Shown here piece by piece: positions 43,047 to 51,009 of a stretch of 53,803 nt of DNA (position 1 is its first letter; each line of letters starts with the position of its first letter). The notes below the pieces were generated by a model. That model was not told the origin of the DNA and did not search any database. It saw only the letters and a list, made by a program, of their open reading frames with translations. The translations under genes were made by a program, and so were the position numbers. The DNA is from DSUN01 sp035527715 (lineage in GTDB: Bacteria; Planctomycetota; PUPC01; DSUN01): positions 1 through 53,803 of the forward strand of contig DATKZY010000138.1 in assembly GCA_035527715.1 (NCBI GenBank). The letters run 5' to 3'.

Positions 43047-44786
43047 ATGGGAAAGAACGGGAAGGGGAGTTTCGCGCTGGTGCTGCACGCGCACCTGCCC
43101 TACGTGCTGAGCCACGGCGTGTGGCCGCACGGGACGGATTGGCTGAACGAGGCAACGGCCGAGTGCTACATCCCACTGCTGAACGCCTTCCGCCGGTTGG
43201 CGCAAGATGGCATCTCACCAAAGGTTACGCTCAACATCACGCCCGTGCTGTGCGAGATGCTGGCCGACGCGGGGTTCAAGGAGGAGTTCGTCGGCTACTG
43301 CGACCAGCGCGTCGAGTTCGCCGAGCAGAACGAGAAGGAGTTTCACGACACGGGCCGCCCGCACCTCGAGTACCTGGCCAGGACGTGGCGGGCGCACTTC
43401 GAGGGGGTCCGTCGCGAGTTCGAGGACGTCTACGGCAGGGACCTCATCGGGGCGTTTCGGCGGCTCCAGGACGATGGGCATATCGAGCTGATCACGTGCT
43501 GCGCCACGCACGGCTACCTGCCGCTGCTGGGCCGCGACGAGTGCGTGCAAGCCCAGGTGCGGACAGCAGTTGCGACGCATCGCCGGCACTTCGGCCGCGA
43601 GCCGCGCGGCATCTGGCTGCCCGAGTGCGCCTACCGCCCCCGCTATGCCTGGCGCTCGCCGCTGGACAAGGAGGGGAAGACGCCTGCCATCGAGCGCCTC
43701 GGCGTCGAGGAGGTGCTGCACGACGCGGGTATCCGCTTCTTCTTCGCAGACGCTCACCTGCTGAAGGGCGGGAAGCCGATCGGCGTGTACATTGACCGCT
43801 TCGAGGCGCTCAAGCGCCTGTGGGGCCAGTTCAGCGAACACTACGAGCCCAGGGCCGAAGTCACGGAGCGCTCGCCCCACACGACGTATGTCGTCTGCCC
43901 CGACCCATCGGGCGAGCGCAGCACGGCCATCTTCGTCCGCGACCCACGCTCCGCCCTCCAGGTGTGGAGCGGCGAGCACGGCTACCCGGGCGACGGCTGG
44001 TACCTCGACTTCCACAAGAAGCACTACCCGGGCGGCCACCGCTACTGGCGGGTGACCGACTGCAAGGCGGACCTGGCCGACAAGCAGCAGTACGACCCCG
44101 CCCGCATCGAGGAGTGCCTGGAGTCGCACGCCGGCCACTTCGCGGGCCTGGTCGAGAGCATCCTGGACGCCGACACGCAAGTGCAGGCGGGGCAAGGAGT
44201 TGTGTGCGCGCCCTTCGACGCCGAGCTCTTCGGCCACTGGTGGTTCGAAGGCCCAAGGTGGATCGAGAAGATCATCCGCCGCCTCCACCAGGCCCAGACG
44301 GTGCGCCTCGTGACGTGCAGCGAGTACCTGGCCACCCAGCCCCCTGGCGGCGTCGTGGGCCTGCCCGAAGGCTCGTGGGGCGAGGGCGGCTTTCACTGGA
44401 TCTGGCTGAACGACTGGACGGAGTGGACCTGGCGCCACATCTACGAGTGCGAGGAGCGCTTCCTCGCCCTCCTGGCCGCCCACCGAGAGGGGGCCGACGC
44501 CACGATGGGCGACCTGCTGCGGCAGGCGGGACGCGAGTTGCTGCTCCTGGAGAGCTCGGACTGGCAGTTCCTCATCAGCACCTGGTCGGCCAGGGACTAC
44601 GCGAGCAACCGCGTCTCCGTTCACTACGATGACTTGAAGCGACTCTTCGGCGTCATCGAGGCATATGCCGACACGCAAGCCTTGCCCGACGAGGACAGGG
44701 CCTTCCTGACGCAACTGCGGCAGCGCGACGCCGTGTTCCCCGACCTCGACCTGGAGGCCTGGAGCCTCGAGTGTAAAAAGATGTAA
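43047..44786 (+). CDS. GH57-family 1,4-alpha-glucan branching-type enzyme
   Basis: A 579-residue cytoplasmic protein of the GH57 branching-enzyme group. Region 1 is LHAHLPYVLSHG at the N terminus. The nucleophile is in GIWLPECAYRP (Glu193) and the acid/base Asp in APFDAELFGHWWFEGP (Asp391). The C-terminal helical part (EWTWRHIYECEERFLALLA... SSDWQFLISTWSARDYASNR) is typical of GH57 branching enzymes. It would introduce alpha-1,6 branches into glycogen. A 260-bp non-coding region with twin hairpins precedes it. Family is firm; branching versus hydrolysis is inferred from the C-terminal domain. Confidence 0.88.
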   Translation: MGKNGKGSFALVLHAHLPYVLSHGVWPHGTDWLNEATAECYIPLLNAFRRLAQDGISPKVTLNITPVLCEMLADAGFKEEFVGYCDQRVEFAEQNEKEFHDTGRPHLEYLARTWRAHFEGVRREFEDVYGRDLIGAFRRLQDDGHIELITCCATHGYLPLLGRDECVQAQVRTAVATHRRHFGREPRGIWLPECAYRPRYAWRSPLDKEGKTPAIERLGVEEVLHDAGIRFFFADAHLLKGGKPIGVYIDRFEALKRLWGQFSEHYEPRAEVTERSPHTTYVVCPDPSGERSTAIFVRDPRSALQVWSGEHGYPGDGWYLDFHKKHYPGGHRYWRVTDCKADLADKQQYDPARIEECLESHAGHFAGLVESILDADTQVQAGQGVVCAPFDAELFGHWWFEGPRWIEKIIRRLHQAQTVRLVTCSEYLATQPPGGVVGLPEGSWGEGGFHWIWLNDWTEWTWRHIYECEERFLALLAAHREGADATMGDLLRQAGRELLLLESSDWQFLISTWSARDYASNRVSVHYDDLKRLFGVIEAYADTQALPDEDRAFLTQLRQRDAVFPDLDLEAWSLECKKM

Positions 44787-44859
44787 CGCCTGAAGCAGCA
44801 AGAGGAAGCGCACGACTAGAAGTGCGAAGGAGGGTGACTGAGAACAGGAGGATCGGAAG

Positions 44860-46377
44860 ATGCTCAGACGCTTCGCTGCTTGGGCCGTGGGACTCGGCAT
44901 GGCGTTGGTGGGGAGCACATCCCGCGCCGCCGAGCGACCGCTGTCTGAGGCCATCCGGGCGGCCGCCGACGCCGTGCGCCCGGCCGTGGTCGGAATCGAG
45001 GTGAAGGGACGCGATGGCGCCGCGCCGCGGGCGATGCCCGACTGGCCCTTCGGGCGCCCTGGCAGGCCGGGGGAACCGCGGCAGTGGCGTTTCGAGTGGC
45101 AGTGGCCGCCACGCGAAGGCCCGCCCCGTGAGGGCCAGCCCCCCATCTTGCCGTTCGGCGGTGAGAACCTCCCGCAGATCCAGCGGCTCTTCCGCCAACA
45201 GCCCGCCGAGGGGACGGGGCTGATCCTCGAGGTGGAAGGCGACCGCGGCCTCGTTGCGGCCCCCCACGCGCTCGTGGCCGGTGCCGAGGCGGTGTTCGTG
45301 CGGCTCCCCGACGGCCGGCAGCTGGCAGCCAAGCCGCTTGGCGACGATGCCGTCTCCGGCATCGCCTGCCTGGAGGTGCGGGACGCCAAGCTGGCCGTGG
45401 CGAAGCTTGCCGCGCCCGACGCCGCCCAGGTGGGCGACTGGGTGCTCGCGGTCGGCGGCCCCGAAACGGCCGGCGCCGTAACTATCGGAATCATAAGCAC
45501 TAAGAAGCATCCTGGCGAGGGCGAGATGGCAGGCGTGCAGGTGCTCGAGGCCGACATCACGCTGGCCGAGGGCATGGCCGGCGGCCCCTTGGTGAACCTT
45601 AGCGGCGAGGTCGTCGGCATCACCTTGCCCCCGGCCGGCCGGGCGGGGCAGGGACGCGGCCTGGCCACCGTGGTGCCGGTGGACACGGTGCAGGCGACGA
45701 TGCACGCGCTCGCCAAGGAGGGAAAGGTGCGTCGCGGCTGGCTCGGCATTGTGCTCCAGCCACTCGACCCCGAGGCCCTGCGCGGGCTGAAGATTGACGC
45801 CGGCATCCAGGTGGCCCGCGTGCTCCAGGGGCAGCCGGCGGCCAAGGCCGGCGTCGAGGCCGGCGACGTGATTCTCGCGCTCGACGGCCGGAACGCGGCG
45901 GACGTGGATACCTTCCGCGGCCTCGTGAGCGCCAAGGCGCCCGGCACCCGCGTGTCGCTGAAAGTCCTCCGGGCCGCCAAGGAGATGATCTTCGAGGTTA
46001 CCCTCGGCGAGCTAGGGGCCGGGGGCGTGGTGCCGCCCGAGGCGCCCGCCCTGCCCCAGGGCGGCGAGAAGCTCGAGCTCGGCCTGTCGCTCCAGCCCCT
46101 CACGCCCGAGCTCGCGGCCCAGTTCGGCTTCGAGGGCGACAAGGGGCTGCTGGTCACCGATGTGGCGGCCGGCAGCCCGGCGTCGAAGGCTCGGCCCACC
46201 GCGATCGCCCGCGGCGAGCTGCTCAAGGAGATCGGCCGCAAGCCGGTCGCCACGATGGCCGAGGCCAAGGCCGCCATCGCCGAGGCCCGCAAGGCCAACG
46301 AGAAGACCGTGCTCATGCTCGTCCGCGGCAAGGACGGCGCACGGTACGTGGTGGTTGATCTGGGGCAGGAGCGTTGA
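44860..46377 (+). CDS. HtrA/DegP-like pseudoprotease (catalytic Ser and Asp replaced)
   Basis: A 505-residue exported protein with a signal peptide (MLRRFAAWAVGLGMALVG) and the layout trypsin-like domain plus two PDZ domains. His136 (AAPHALV) remains. The Asp position reads SGIACLEV with Gly167 where active HtrA has TDxAxL, and the Ser position reads EGMAGGPLVN with Ala240 where active enzymes have GNSGGP. It should not cleave peptides and may act as a chaperone, a decoy or a partner of the intact protease that follows. Residues 50-115 are Pro/Arg-rich and unusual. PDZ1 is about 300-390 and PDZ2 about 410-505. GGAGG precedes the ATG. Confidence 0.85.
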   Translation: MLRRFAAWAVGLGMALVGSTSRAAERPLSEAIRAAADAVRPAVVGIEVKGRDGAAPRAMPDWPFGRPGRPGEPRQWRFEWQWPPREGPPREGQPPILPFGGENLPQIQRLFRQQPAEGTGLILEVEGDRGLVAAPHALVAGAEAVFVRLPDGRQLAAKPLGDDAVSGIACLEVRDAKLAVAKLAAPDAAQVGDWVLAVGGPETAGAVTIGIISTKKHPGEGEMAGVQVLEADITLAEGMAGGPLVNLSGEVVGITLPPAGRAGQGRGLATVVPVDTVQATMHALAKEGKVRRGWLGIVLQPLDPEALRGLKIDAGIQVARVLQGQPAAKAGVEAGDVILALDGRNAADVDTFRGLVSAKAPGTRVSLKVLRAAKEMIFEVTLGELGAGGVVPPEAPALPQGGEKLELGLSLQPLTPELAAQFGFEGDKGLLVTDVAAGSPASKARPTAIARGELLKEIGRKPVATMAEAKAAIAEARKANEKTVLMLVRGKDGARYVVVDLGQER

Positions 46378-46483
46378 ATGACCAAGCATTAGTGACCAAT
46401 GACCAACGAGCAACGAGCCAACTCTCTGTGCCCGGCCTTCATTGGTCATTGGTCATCGGTGATTGGTCATTGGTGATTGCACA
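46378..46483. repeat. Heptamer and inverted repeats between the two htrA genes
   Basis: The left half contains GACCAATGACCAA; the right half contains several TTGGTCA/TTGGTGA heptamers in tandem (46441-46480). The halves are inverted with respect to one another and could fold into a hairpin. It is AT-rich compared with the rest of the window. Similar short heptamer repeats are known in cyanobacteria (STRR sequences). Confidence 0.8.
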
Positions 46484-46511
46484 TTCTCTCTTTTTTCTCA
46501 GGAGTTGACCC

Positions 46512-47990
46512 ATGTGGAGAAACAGGTCTGGTGCCCTCCTCGCCCTTCTGATGGGCGTGGTGGTTGGGCTGGGGATTTCGGTGTCGCTCGACTGGGTGCA
46601 GAGTCTGCCGGCGGCGCCGAAGCTGAACGACGAGGAGGTGAACAAGGAGCTGGACGCCCTGGAGCGCCAGTCGCAGGCCCTCGCTGCCCTCGCGGCCCGG
46701 GTGAAGCCCAGCGTGGTGACGGTGTACACGATGAAGGTCGTGCGGATGAGCGAGCACCCGGAGTTCGACCCCTTCCGCTTCCTCCTCCCCGACTCGCCGC
46801 GGGACCTCCGCCAGTCGCCGCGCGAGTTCCGCAGGCCGGGCCAGGGGTCCGGCGTGATCGTGCGGGCCGATGGGAGGACGGGCGTCGTCCTCACCAACTT
46901 CCACGTGGCCAGCGGCCAGGACGAGTTGAAGGTGAAGCTGAGCGACGGCCGGGAGTTCGACGCCAAGCTCCGCGGCTCCGACCCCAAGACCGACATCGCG
47001 GCGCTCGAGATCTCCGGGCCCAACCTGCCCGTGGCCAAGCTCGGCAACTCCGAGATCGTGCAGCCCGGCGAGATGTGCCTCGCCATCGGCAGCCCCTTCG
47101 GCCTCGAGCAAACCGTCACCATCGGCCACGTGAGCGCCAAGGGCCGCCGGGGCTTCCGGCGCGACACGTATGAGAACTACATTCAGGTGGACGCCGCGAT
47201 CAACCCCGGCAACAGCGGCGGACCCCTCATCAACCTCAAGGGCGAGGTCATCGGCATCAACACCATGATCGTCACCCCCAGCGGCGTGTTCTCCGGCGTC
47301 GGCCTCTCCATCCCCATCAACATGGCCAAGGTCGTGATGGAGGAGTTGCTCGAGAAGGGCAAGGTCACCCGCGCCTGGCTCGGCATCGTCTTCAGCCCCC
47401 TCGACAAAGAGGTCGCCGAGGCCCTCAAGCTCGACCACGGCGTGCAGGTGAACCAGATCGTCCCCGGCGACCCCGCCGACAAGGCAGGGATCAAGGAGGG
47501 GGACATCCTCCTGGAGTTCGACGGCCAGAAGATCGCCGACGGCGAGAAGTTCCGCGAGATCGTCGCGAAGGCGAAGGTCGGCACGACCGTGCCCGTCAAG
47601 GTCCTTCGGGGCAAGGAGACGTTGAACCTGAAGGTCACCCTCACCGAGCAACCCGAGGACACGGCGACGGTGCGCTCGCGCGGCGCGCTGAACCGCACGC
47701 TCGGCCTCACGGTGCAGGACCTCACTCCCGAGCTGGCCGAGGAGCTGGGCCACAAGGGCGAGAAGGGCGTCGTGGTGACCCAGGTGGACGCCGCGGGGCC
47801 CGCGGCCGCGGCCCGGCCCACGCCCGTCGCCGAGGGGGACCTCATCCAGGAGGTCGCCCAGCAGCCCACGGACAGCGTGGTGGCGTTCAACCGCGCCCTC
47901 GCCAAGGCCGACTTGTCGAAGTCCATCCTGCTCCTCATCCGCAAGCGCGACGGCTCGAAGCACTTCGTCGTCGTCAAGCCCCGGCGCTAG
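46512..47990 (+). CDS. HtrA/DegP-type serine protease with two PDZ domains
   Basis: A 492-residue membrane-anchored or exported protease. Residues 8-25 form a signal or anchor helix (ALLALLMGVVVGLGISVSL). The trypsin-like domain has an intact triad: His131 in LTNFHVA, Asp161 in KTDIAAL and Ser235 in NPGNSGGPL. PDZ1 is about 285-380 (WLGIVFSPLDKEVAEAL..., AGIKEGDILLEF) and PDZ2 about 395-490. Such proteases degrade misfolded envelope proteins. The preceding gene is a paralogue with a dead active site. An AGGAG site precedes the ATG. The degP/degQ distinction is not made. Confidence 0.92.
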   Translation: MWRNRSGALLALLMGVVVGLGISVSLDWVQSLPAAPKLNDEEVNKELDALERQSQALAALAARVKPSVVTVYTMKVVRMSEHPEFDPFRFLLPDSPRDLRQSPREFRRPGQGSGVIVRADGRTGVVLTNFHVASGQDELKVKLSDGREFDAKLRGSDPKTDIAALEISGPNLPVAKLGNSEIVQPGEMCLAIGSPFGLEQTVTIGHVSAKGRRGFRRDTYENYIQVDAAINPGNSGGPLINLKGEVIGINTMIVTPSGVFSGVGLSIPINMAKVVMEELLEKGKVTRAWLGIVFSPLDKEVAEALKLDHGVQVNQIVPGDPADKAGIKEGDILLEFDGQKIADGEKFREIVAKAKVGTTVPVKVLRGKETLNLKVTLTEQPEDTATVRSRGALNRTLGLTVQDLTPELAEELGHKGEKGVVVTQVDAAGPAAAARPTPVAEGDLIQEVAQQPTDSVVAFNRALAKADLSKSILLLIRKRDGSKHFVVVKPRR

Positions 47991-48001
47991 CCCACCCTCC
48001 C

Positions 48002-48033
48002 GGGAGAGGCCCCTGCCCCCAGGGGCCTCTCCC
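48002..48033 (+). terminator. Strong hairpin terminator after the htrA gene
   Basis: GGGAGAGGCCCCT pairs perfectly with AGGGGCCTCTCCC around a 6-nt loop, 12 bp after the stop codon. No T tract follows, so termination may rely on the hairpin alone or on Rho. Confidence 0.6.
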
Positions 48034-48341
48034 CAGTGGGAGACGTGTGACCCCGTAGATCATAGCGCGCGCTGTATGGCGCGGCGCACCATAGCCGGGA
48101 CGCCGGCCGCGCCGGCACCGGCCATCCTCCCCCCAATAGCGCCCCGGTCCGGCGAGCGCATGTGCCGCCGCAGAGCGGGGCAGTTAAGCCGAACCACCGT
48201 TCCACCAGACATTTATGGCGCTGTGGCCCCAGGCGACAGTCGTTCCCCGCTTGGGCGGCCCGGGCATCGGCACGTGCTTTGCTTCTCCCGTCACGCCGTC
48301 ATGTAGCCAGCTTCCCACGTCGGAGGGGATGGGCCGCCGCT

Positions 48342-48953
48342 TTGACGCCCAGAGAGCCGACAGGCACAGATCTTCTCGGCGCTTGGCGCCCGCGGCGCCG
48401 CAGGAGCGGCGCGTGGGCCGTCGCGCTGCTCGTGGCGGGCCAGGCGAACGGGCCGCTCCTGGCCGGGGAGGCCACGGAGCGCGAGTACGCGATCAAGGCG
48501 GCCTTCCTCTACCACTTCGCCAGCTACGTCACTTGGCCGCCCGGCGCGCCGATGGGGGCCGGCAAGGCGCTCGTCATCGGCGTGCTCGGGGCCGACCCCT
48601 TTGGGGCGATGCTCGACGAGCTGGCCAAGGCGAAGTCGGTGGACGGCAGGCAGGTGGTCGTGCGGCGCTTCCACACGGTGGACGATTGCACGCCGTGCCA
48701 CATCCTGTTCATCAGCGCGTCGGAGGCGGAGCGCCTGGGCCCCGTGCTTCAGAAGCTCGGCGGCTCCCCCACCCTCCTCGCCGCGGACACGCAGACCGCC
48801 GCGGCGCGAGGGGTCCACGTCAACTTCTTCATCGAGAGCAATAAGGTGCGCTTCGAGGTCAACGCCGGGGCCGCGCAGCGTGCCGGTTTGAAGATCAGCT
48901 CGAAGCTCCTGCGGCTCGCCCGAATCGTCGAGCCGGGAATGGGAGGGTCGTAG
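48342..48953 (+). CDS. YfiR-like (DUF4154) periplasmic protein
   Basis: A 203-residue protein with the start EYAIKAAFLYHFASYVTWPP and later blocks VIGVLGADPFGAMLDEL, CHILFIS, and NFFIESNKVRFEVN, as in YfiR/DUF4154 proteins. In Pseudomonas YfiR is a periplasmic repressor of the diguanylate cyclase YfiN. A basic stretch followed by AWAVALLVAGQ (about residues 20-40) looks like a signal peptide. The start is uncertain: TTG at 48342 gives a sensible length; an in-frame GTG at 48162 would add 60 unlikely residues. It is followed 1 bp later by the TonB receptor gene. The 48034-48341 gap shows no other feature I can support. Confidence 0.78.
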   Translation: MTPREPTGTDLLGAWRPRRRRSGAWAVALLVAGQANGPLLAGEATEREYAIKAAFLYHFASYVTWPPGAPMGAGKALVIGVLGADPFGAMLDELAKAKSVDGRQVVVRRFHTVDDCTPCHILFISASEAERLGPVLQKLGGSPTLLAADTQTAAARGVHVNFFIESNKVRFEVNAGAAQRAGLKISSKLLRLARIVEPGMGGS

Positions 48954-48954
48954 C

Positions 48955-50997
48955 ATGTGCAGCACCCTCCCCCGCCGCGCGCACCAGTGGCTTGCCGTCT
49001 GTTGCCTCCTGGCCACTGCGGTCGAGGCGGCCGAGGCAGAGAAGCCCAGGAACGACCGGGAGCTCGCCGCGAAACTGGCCGACCTGAGCCTGGACCAGTT
49101 GATGAACGTCCAGGTCAACACGGTCTACGCCGCTGCGCGCCACGAGCAGAGGGTGTGCGAGGCCCCCGCCGCGGTGTCCATCATCACCGCGGCCGACATT
49201 CGCCGGTACGGCTACCGCACCCTGGCCGACATCGTGGCCAGCGTGCCCGGCTGCTACAGCACCTACGACCGCAACTACCACCACCTCGGCGTCCGCGGCT
49301 TCAGCCGCCCGGGCGACTACGACTCGCGCGTGCTGGTGCTCGTGGACGGCCACCGGGTGAACGACAACATCTACGATTCGCCGCCGATCGGCACGTATGG
49401 CATCCCCGACGTGGCGCTCATCGAGCGGGTCGAGGTGATCCGCGGCCCCGGCTCGGCGCTCTACGGCAGCAACGCGCTCCTCGGCGTGGTCAACGTCGTC
49501 ACGAAGCGGGGCAAGGACCTCCAGGGCGCCGAGCTCGCCGCCGAGGCCGCCAGCTTCGGCACCGGCAAGGCCAGGCTCACCCTCGGCACCCGCATCGGCA
49601 GCGAGGGCGATGCCCTCTTCTCCGCCTCCGCCTACGACAGCGCCGGGCCGCGGAGCCTCTACTACCGCGAATACGACGACCCCGCCACCAACCACGGCGT
49701 GGCACGGAACTGCGACGACGACCGCTACGGCAACGTCTTCGCCGCGCTCACCCTCGGCGAGGTCACCCTCCAGGCCGCCTACGTGTCGCGGGAGAAGGGC
49801 ATCCCCACCGCCGCCTGGGAGACCCGGTTCAACGACCGCCGCACGCGGACCACCGACGAGCGCGGCTACCTCGACCTCAAGTGGCAGCGCGACCTCACCG
49901 AGCACCTCAACGTCCAGGCCCGCCTGTACTATGACTACGCCGGCTACGCCGGGCAGTACGCCTATGAGGACGACGGCGGCGGCGTGCTGGTGAGCAGGGA
50001 ACGCACCAGGGATCAATGGTGGGGCGCGGAGCTCGTGTTCCGCCACACCTTCGCCGACCCGCCCTTCGACCGGCACCACCTTGCCTGGGGCGTGGAGTAC
50101 CGCGACAACTTCGAGCAGGCGCTGTGGGGCAGGGACTCCGACGTGTACCTGGACGAGCGCTCACGTTCGACCGTGTGTGCCGTGTTCCTACAGGACGAGA
50201 TTCGCATCCTCCGCAACCTCACGCTCATCGCCGGCGTGCGCCACGACCAGTACAGCACCTTTGGCGGCACCACCAACCCCAGGGTCTCCCTGATCTACCA
50301 CCCCTTCGCGGGCACCACGCTCAAGGCCCTGTACGGCCGGGCCTTCCGCGCCCCCAACGCCTACGAGATGCACTACCACGACAACGGCTACTCGCAGAAG
50401 GCCAACCCGAGCCTCCAGCCGGAGACGATAGACACGTTCGAGCTGGTCCTCGAGCAGAGGCTCACCGAGCACCTGCGCCTGGCCGCCTCGGCCTTCGCCT
50501 ACTCGATGCAGGACATTGTCACCCAGCAGGTGGACCCGGCCGACGACCTCCTGGTGTTCCAGAACGCCGGGGGCGCCAGGGCCCGGGGCGTGGAAGCCGA
50601 GCTGGCGGGGAACTGGCCGAGTGGCCTGCGGGGCCGCCTCGGCTATGCCTTCGTGCGGGCCGAGGACGAGGAGACGGGCGAGCGCCTGGTCAACTCCCCC
50701 GCCCACCTGGCCCGGCTCAACGTCAGCGTGCCGCTGGTCCGGGACAGGCTCTTCGCGAGCGCGGAGCTCCAGTACACGAGCCGTCGCCGCACGGTCGCCG
50801 ACGCCCACGTCGCCGGCTTCTGCGTCGCCAACTTCACCCTCTACGCGCGCAACCTCTTCAAGGGACTGGACGCCTCGCTGAGCGTCTACAACCTCTTCGA
50901 CAAGCGCTACGCGGACCCCGGCTCGACCGAGCACCTTCAGGAGGCCCTGGAGCAGGACGGCCGGACCTTCCGGCTGCAGCTCACCAAACGGTTCTAG
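48955..50997 (+). CDS. TonB-dependent outer-membrane receptor
   Basis: A 680-residue outer-membrane protein. A hydrophobic signal segment (about residues 1-27) precedes a plug domain: AAVSIITAADIRRYGYRTLADIVASVPG, the LGVRGFSRPG block, RVLVLVDGHRVND and VEVIRGPGSALYGSNALLGVVNVVTK. The 22-strand barrel runs to a terminal Phe (LQLTKRF), as outer-membrane barrels require. Loops around 200-400 are Asp/Tyr-rich. The ligand is unknown. It follows the YfiR-like gene by 1 bp and precedes the hybrid kinase by 12 bp, so it may report a ligand or envelope status to that kinase. Confidence 0.92.
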   Translation: MCSTLPRRAHQWLAVCCLLATAVEAAEAEKPRNDRELAAKLADLSLDQLMNVQVNTVYAAARHEQRVCEAPAAVSIITAADIRRYGYRTLADIVASVPGCYSTYDRNYHHLGVRGFSRPGDYDSRVLVLVDGHRVNDNIYDSPPIGTYGIPDVALIERVEVIRGPGSALYGSNALLGVVNVVTKRGKDLQGAELAAEAASFGTGKARLTLGTRIGSEGDALFSASAYDSAGPRSLYYREYDDPATNHGVARNCDDDRYGNVFAALTLGEVTLQAAYVSREKGIPTAAWETRFNDRRTRTTDERGYLDLKWQRDLTEHLNVQARLYYDYAGYAGQYAYEDDGGGVLVSRERTRDQWWGAELVFRHTFADPPFDRHHLAWGVEYRDNFEQALWGRDSDVYLDERSRSTVCAVFLQDEIRILRNLTLIAGVRHDQYSTFGGTTNPRVSLIYHPFAGTTLKALYGRAFRAPNAYEMHYHDNGYSQKANPSLQPETIDTFELVLEQRLTEHLRLAASAFAYSMQDIVTQQVDPADDLLVFQNAGGARARGVEAELAGNWPSGLRGRLGYAFVRAEDEETGERLVNSPAHLARLNVSVPLVRDRLFASAELQYTSRRRTVADAHVAGFCVANFTLYARNLFKGLDASLSVYNLFDKRYADPGSTEHLQEALEQDGRTFRLQLTKRF

Positions 50998-51009
50998 AGA
51001 GGTCACGGA

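Noticed and set aside
48034..48341. A c-di-GMP riboswitch before the YfiR-like gene
   Set aside because: Searched by eye for the GEMM core and tetraloop-receptor pattern; neither is present.
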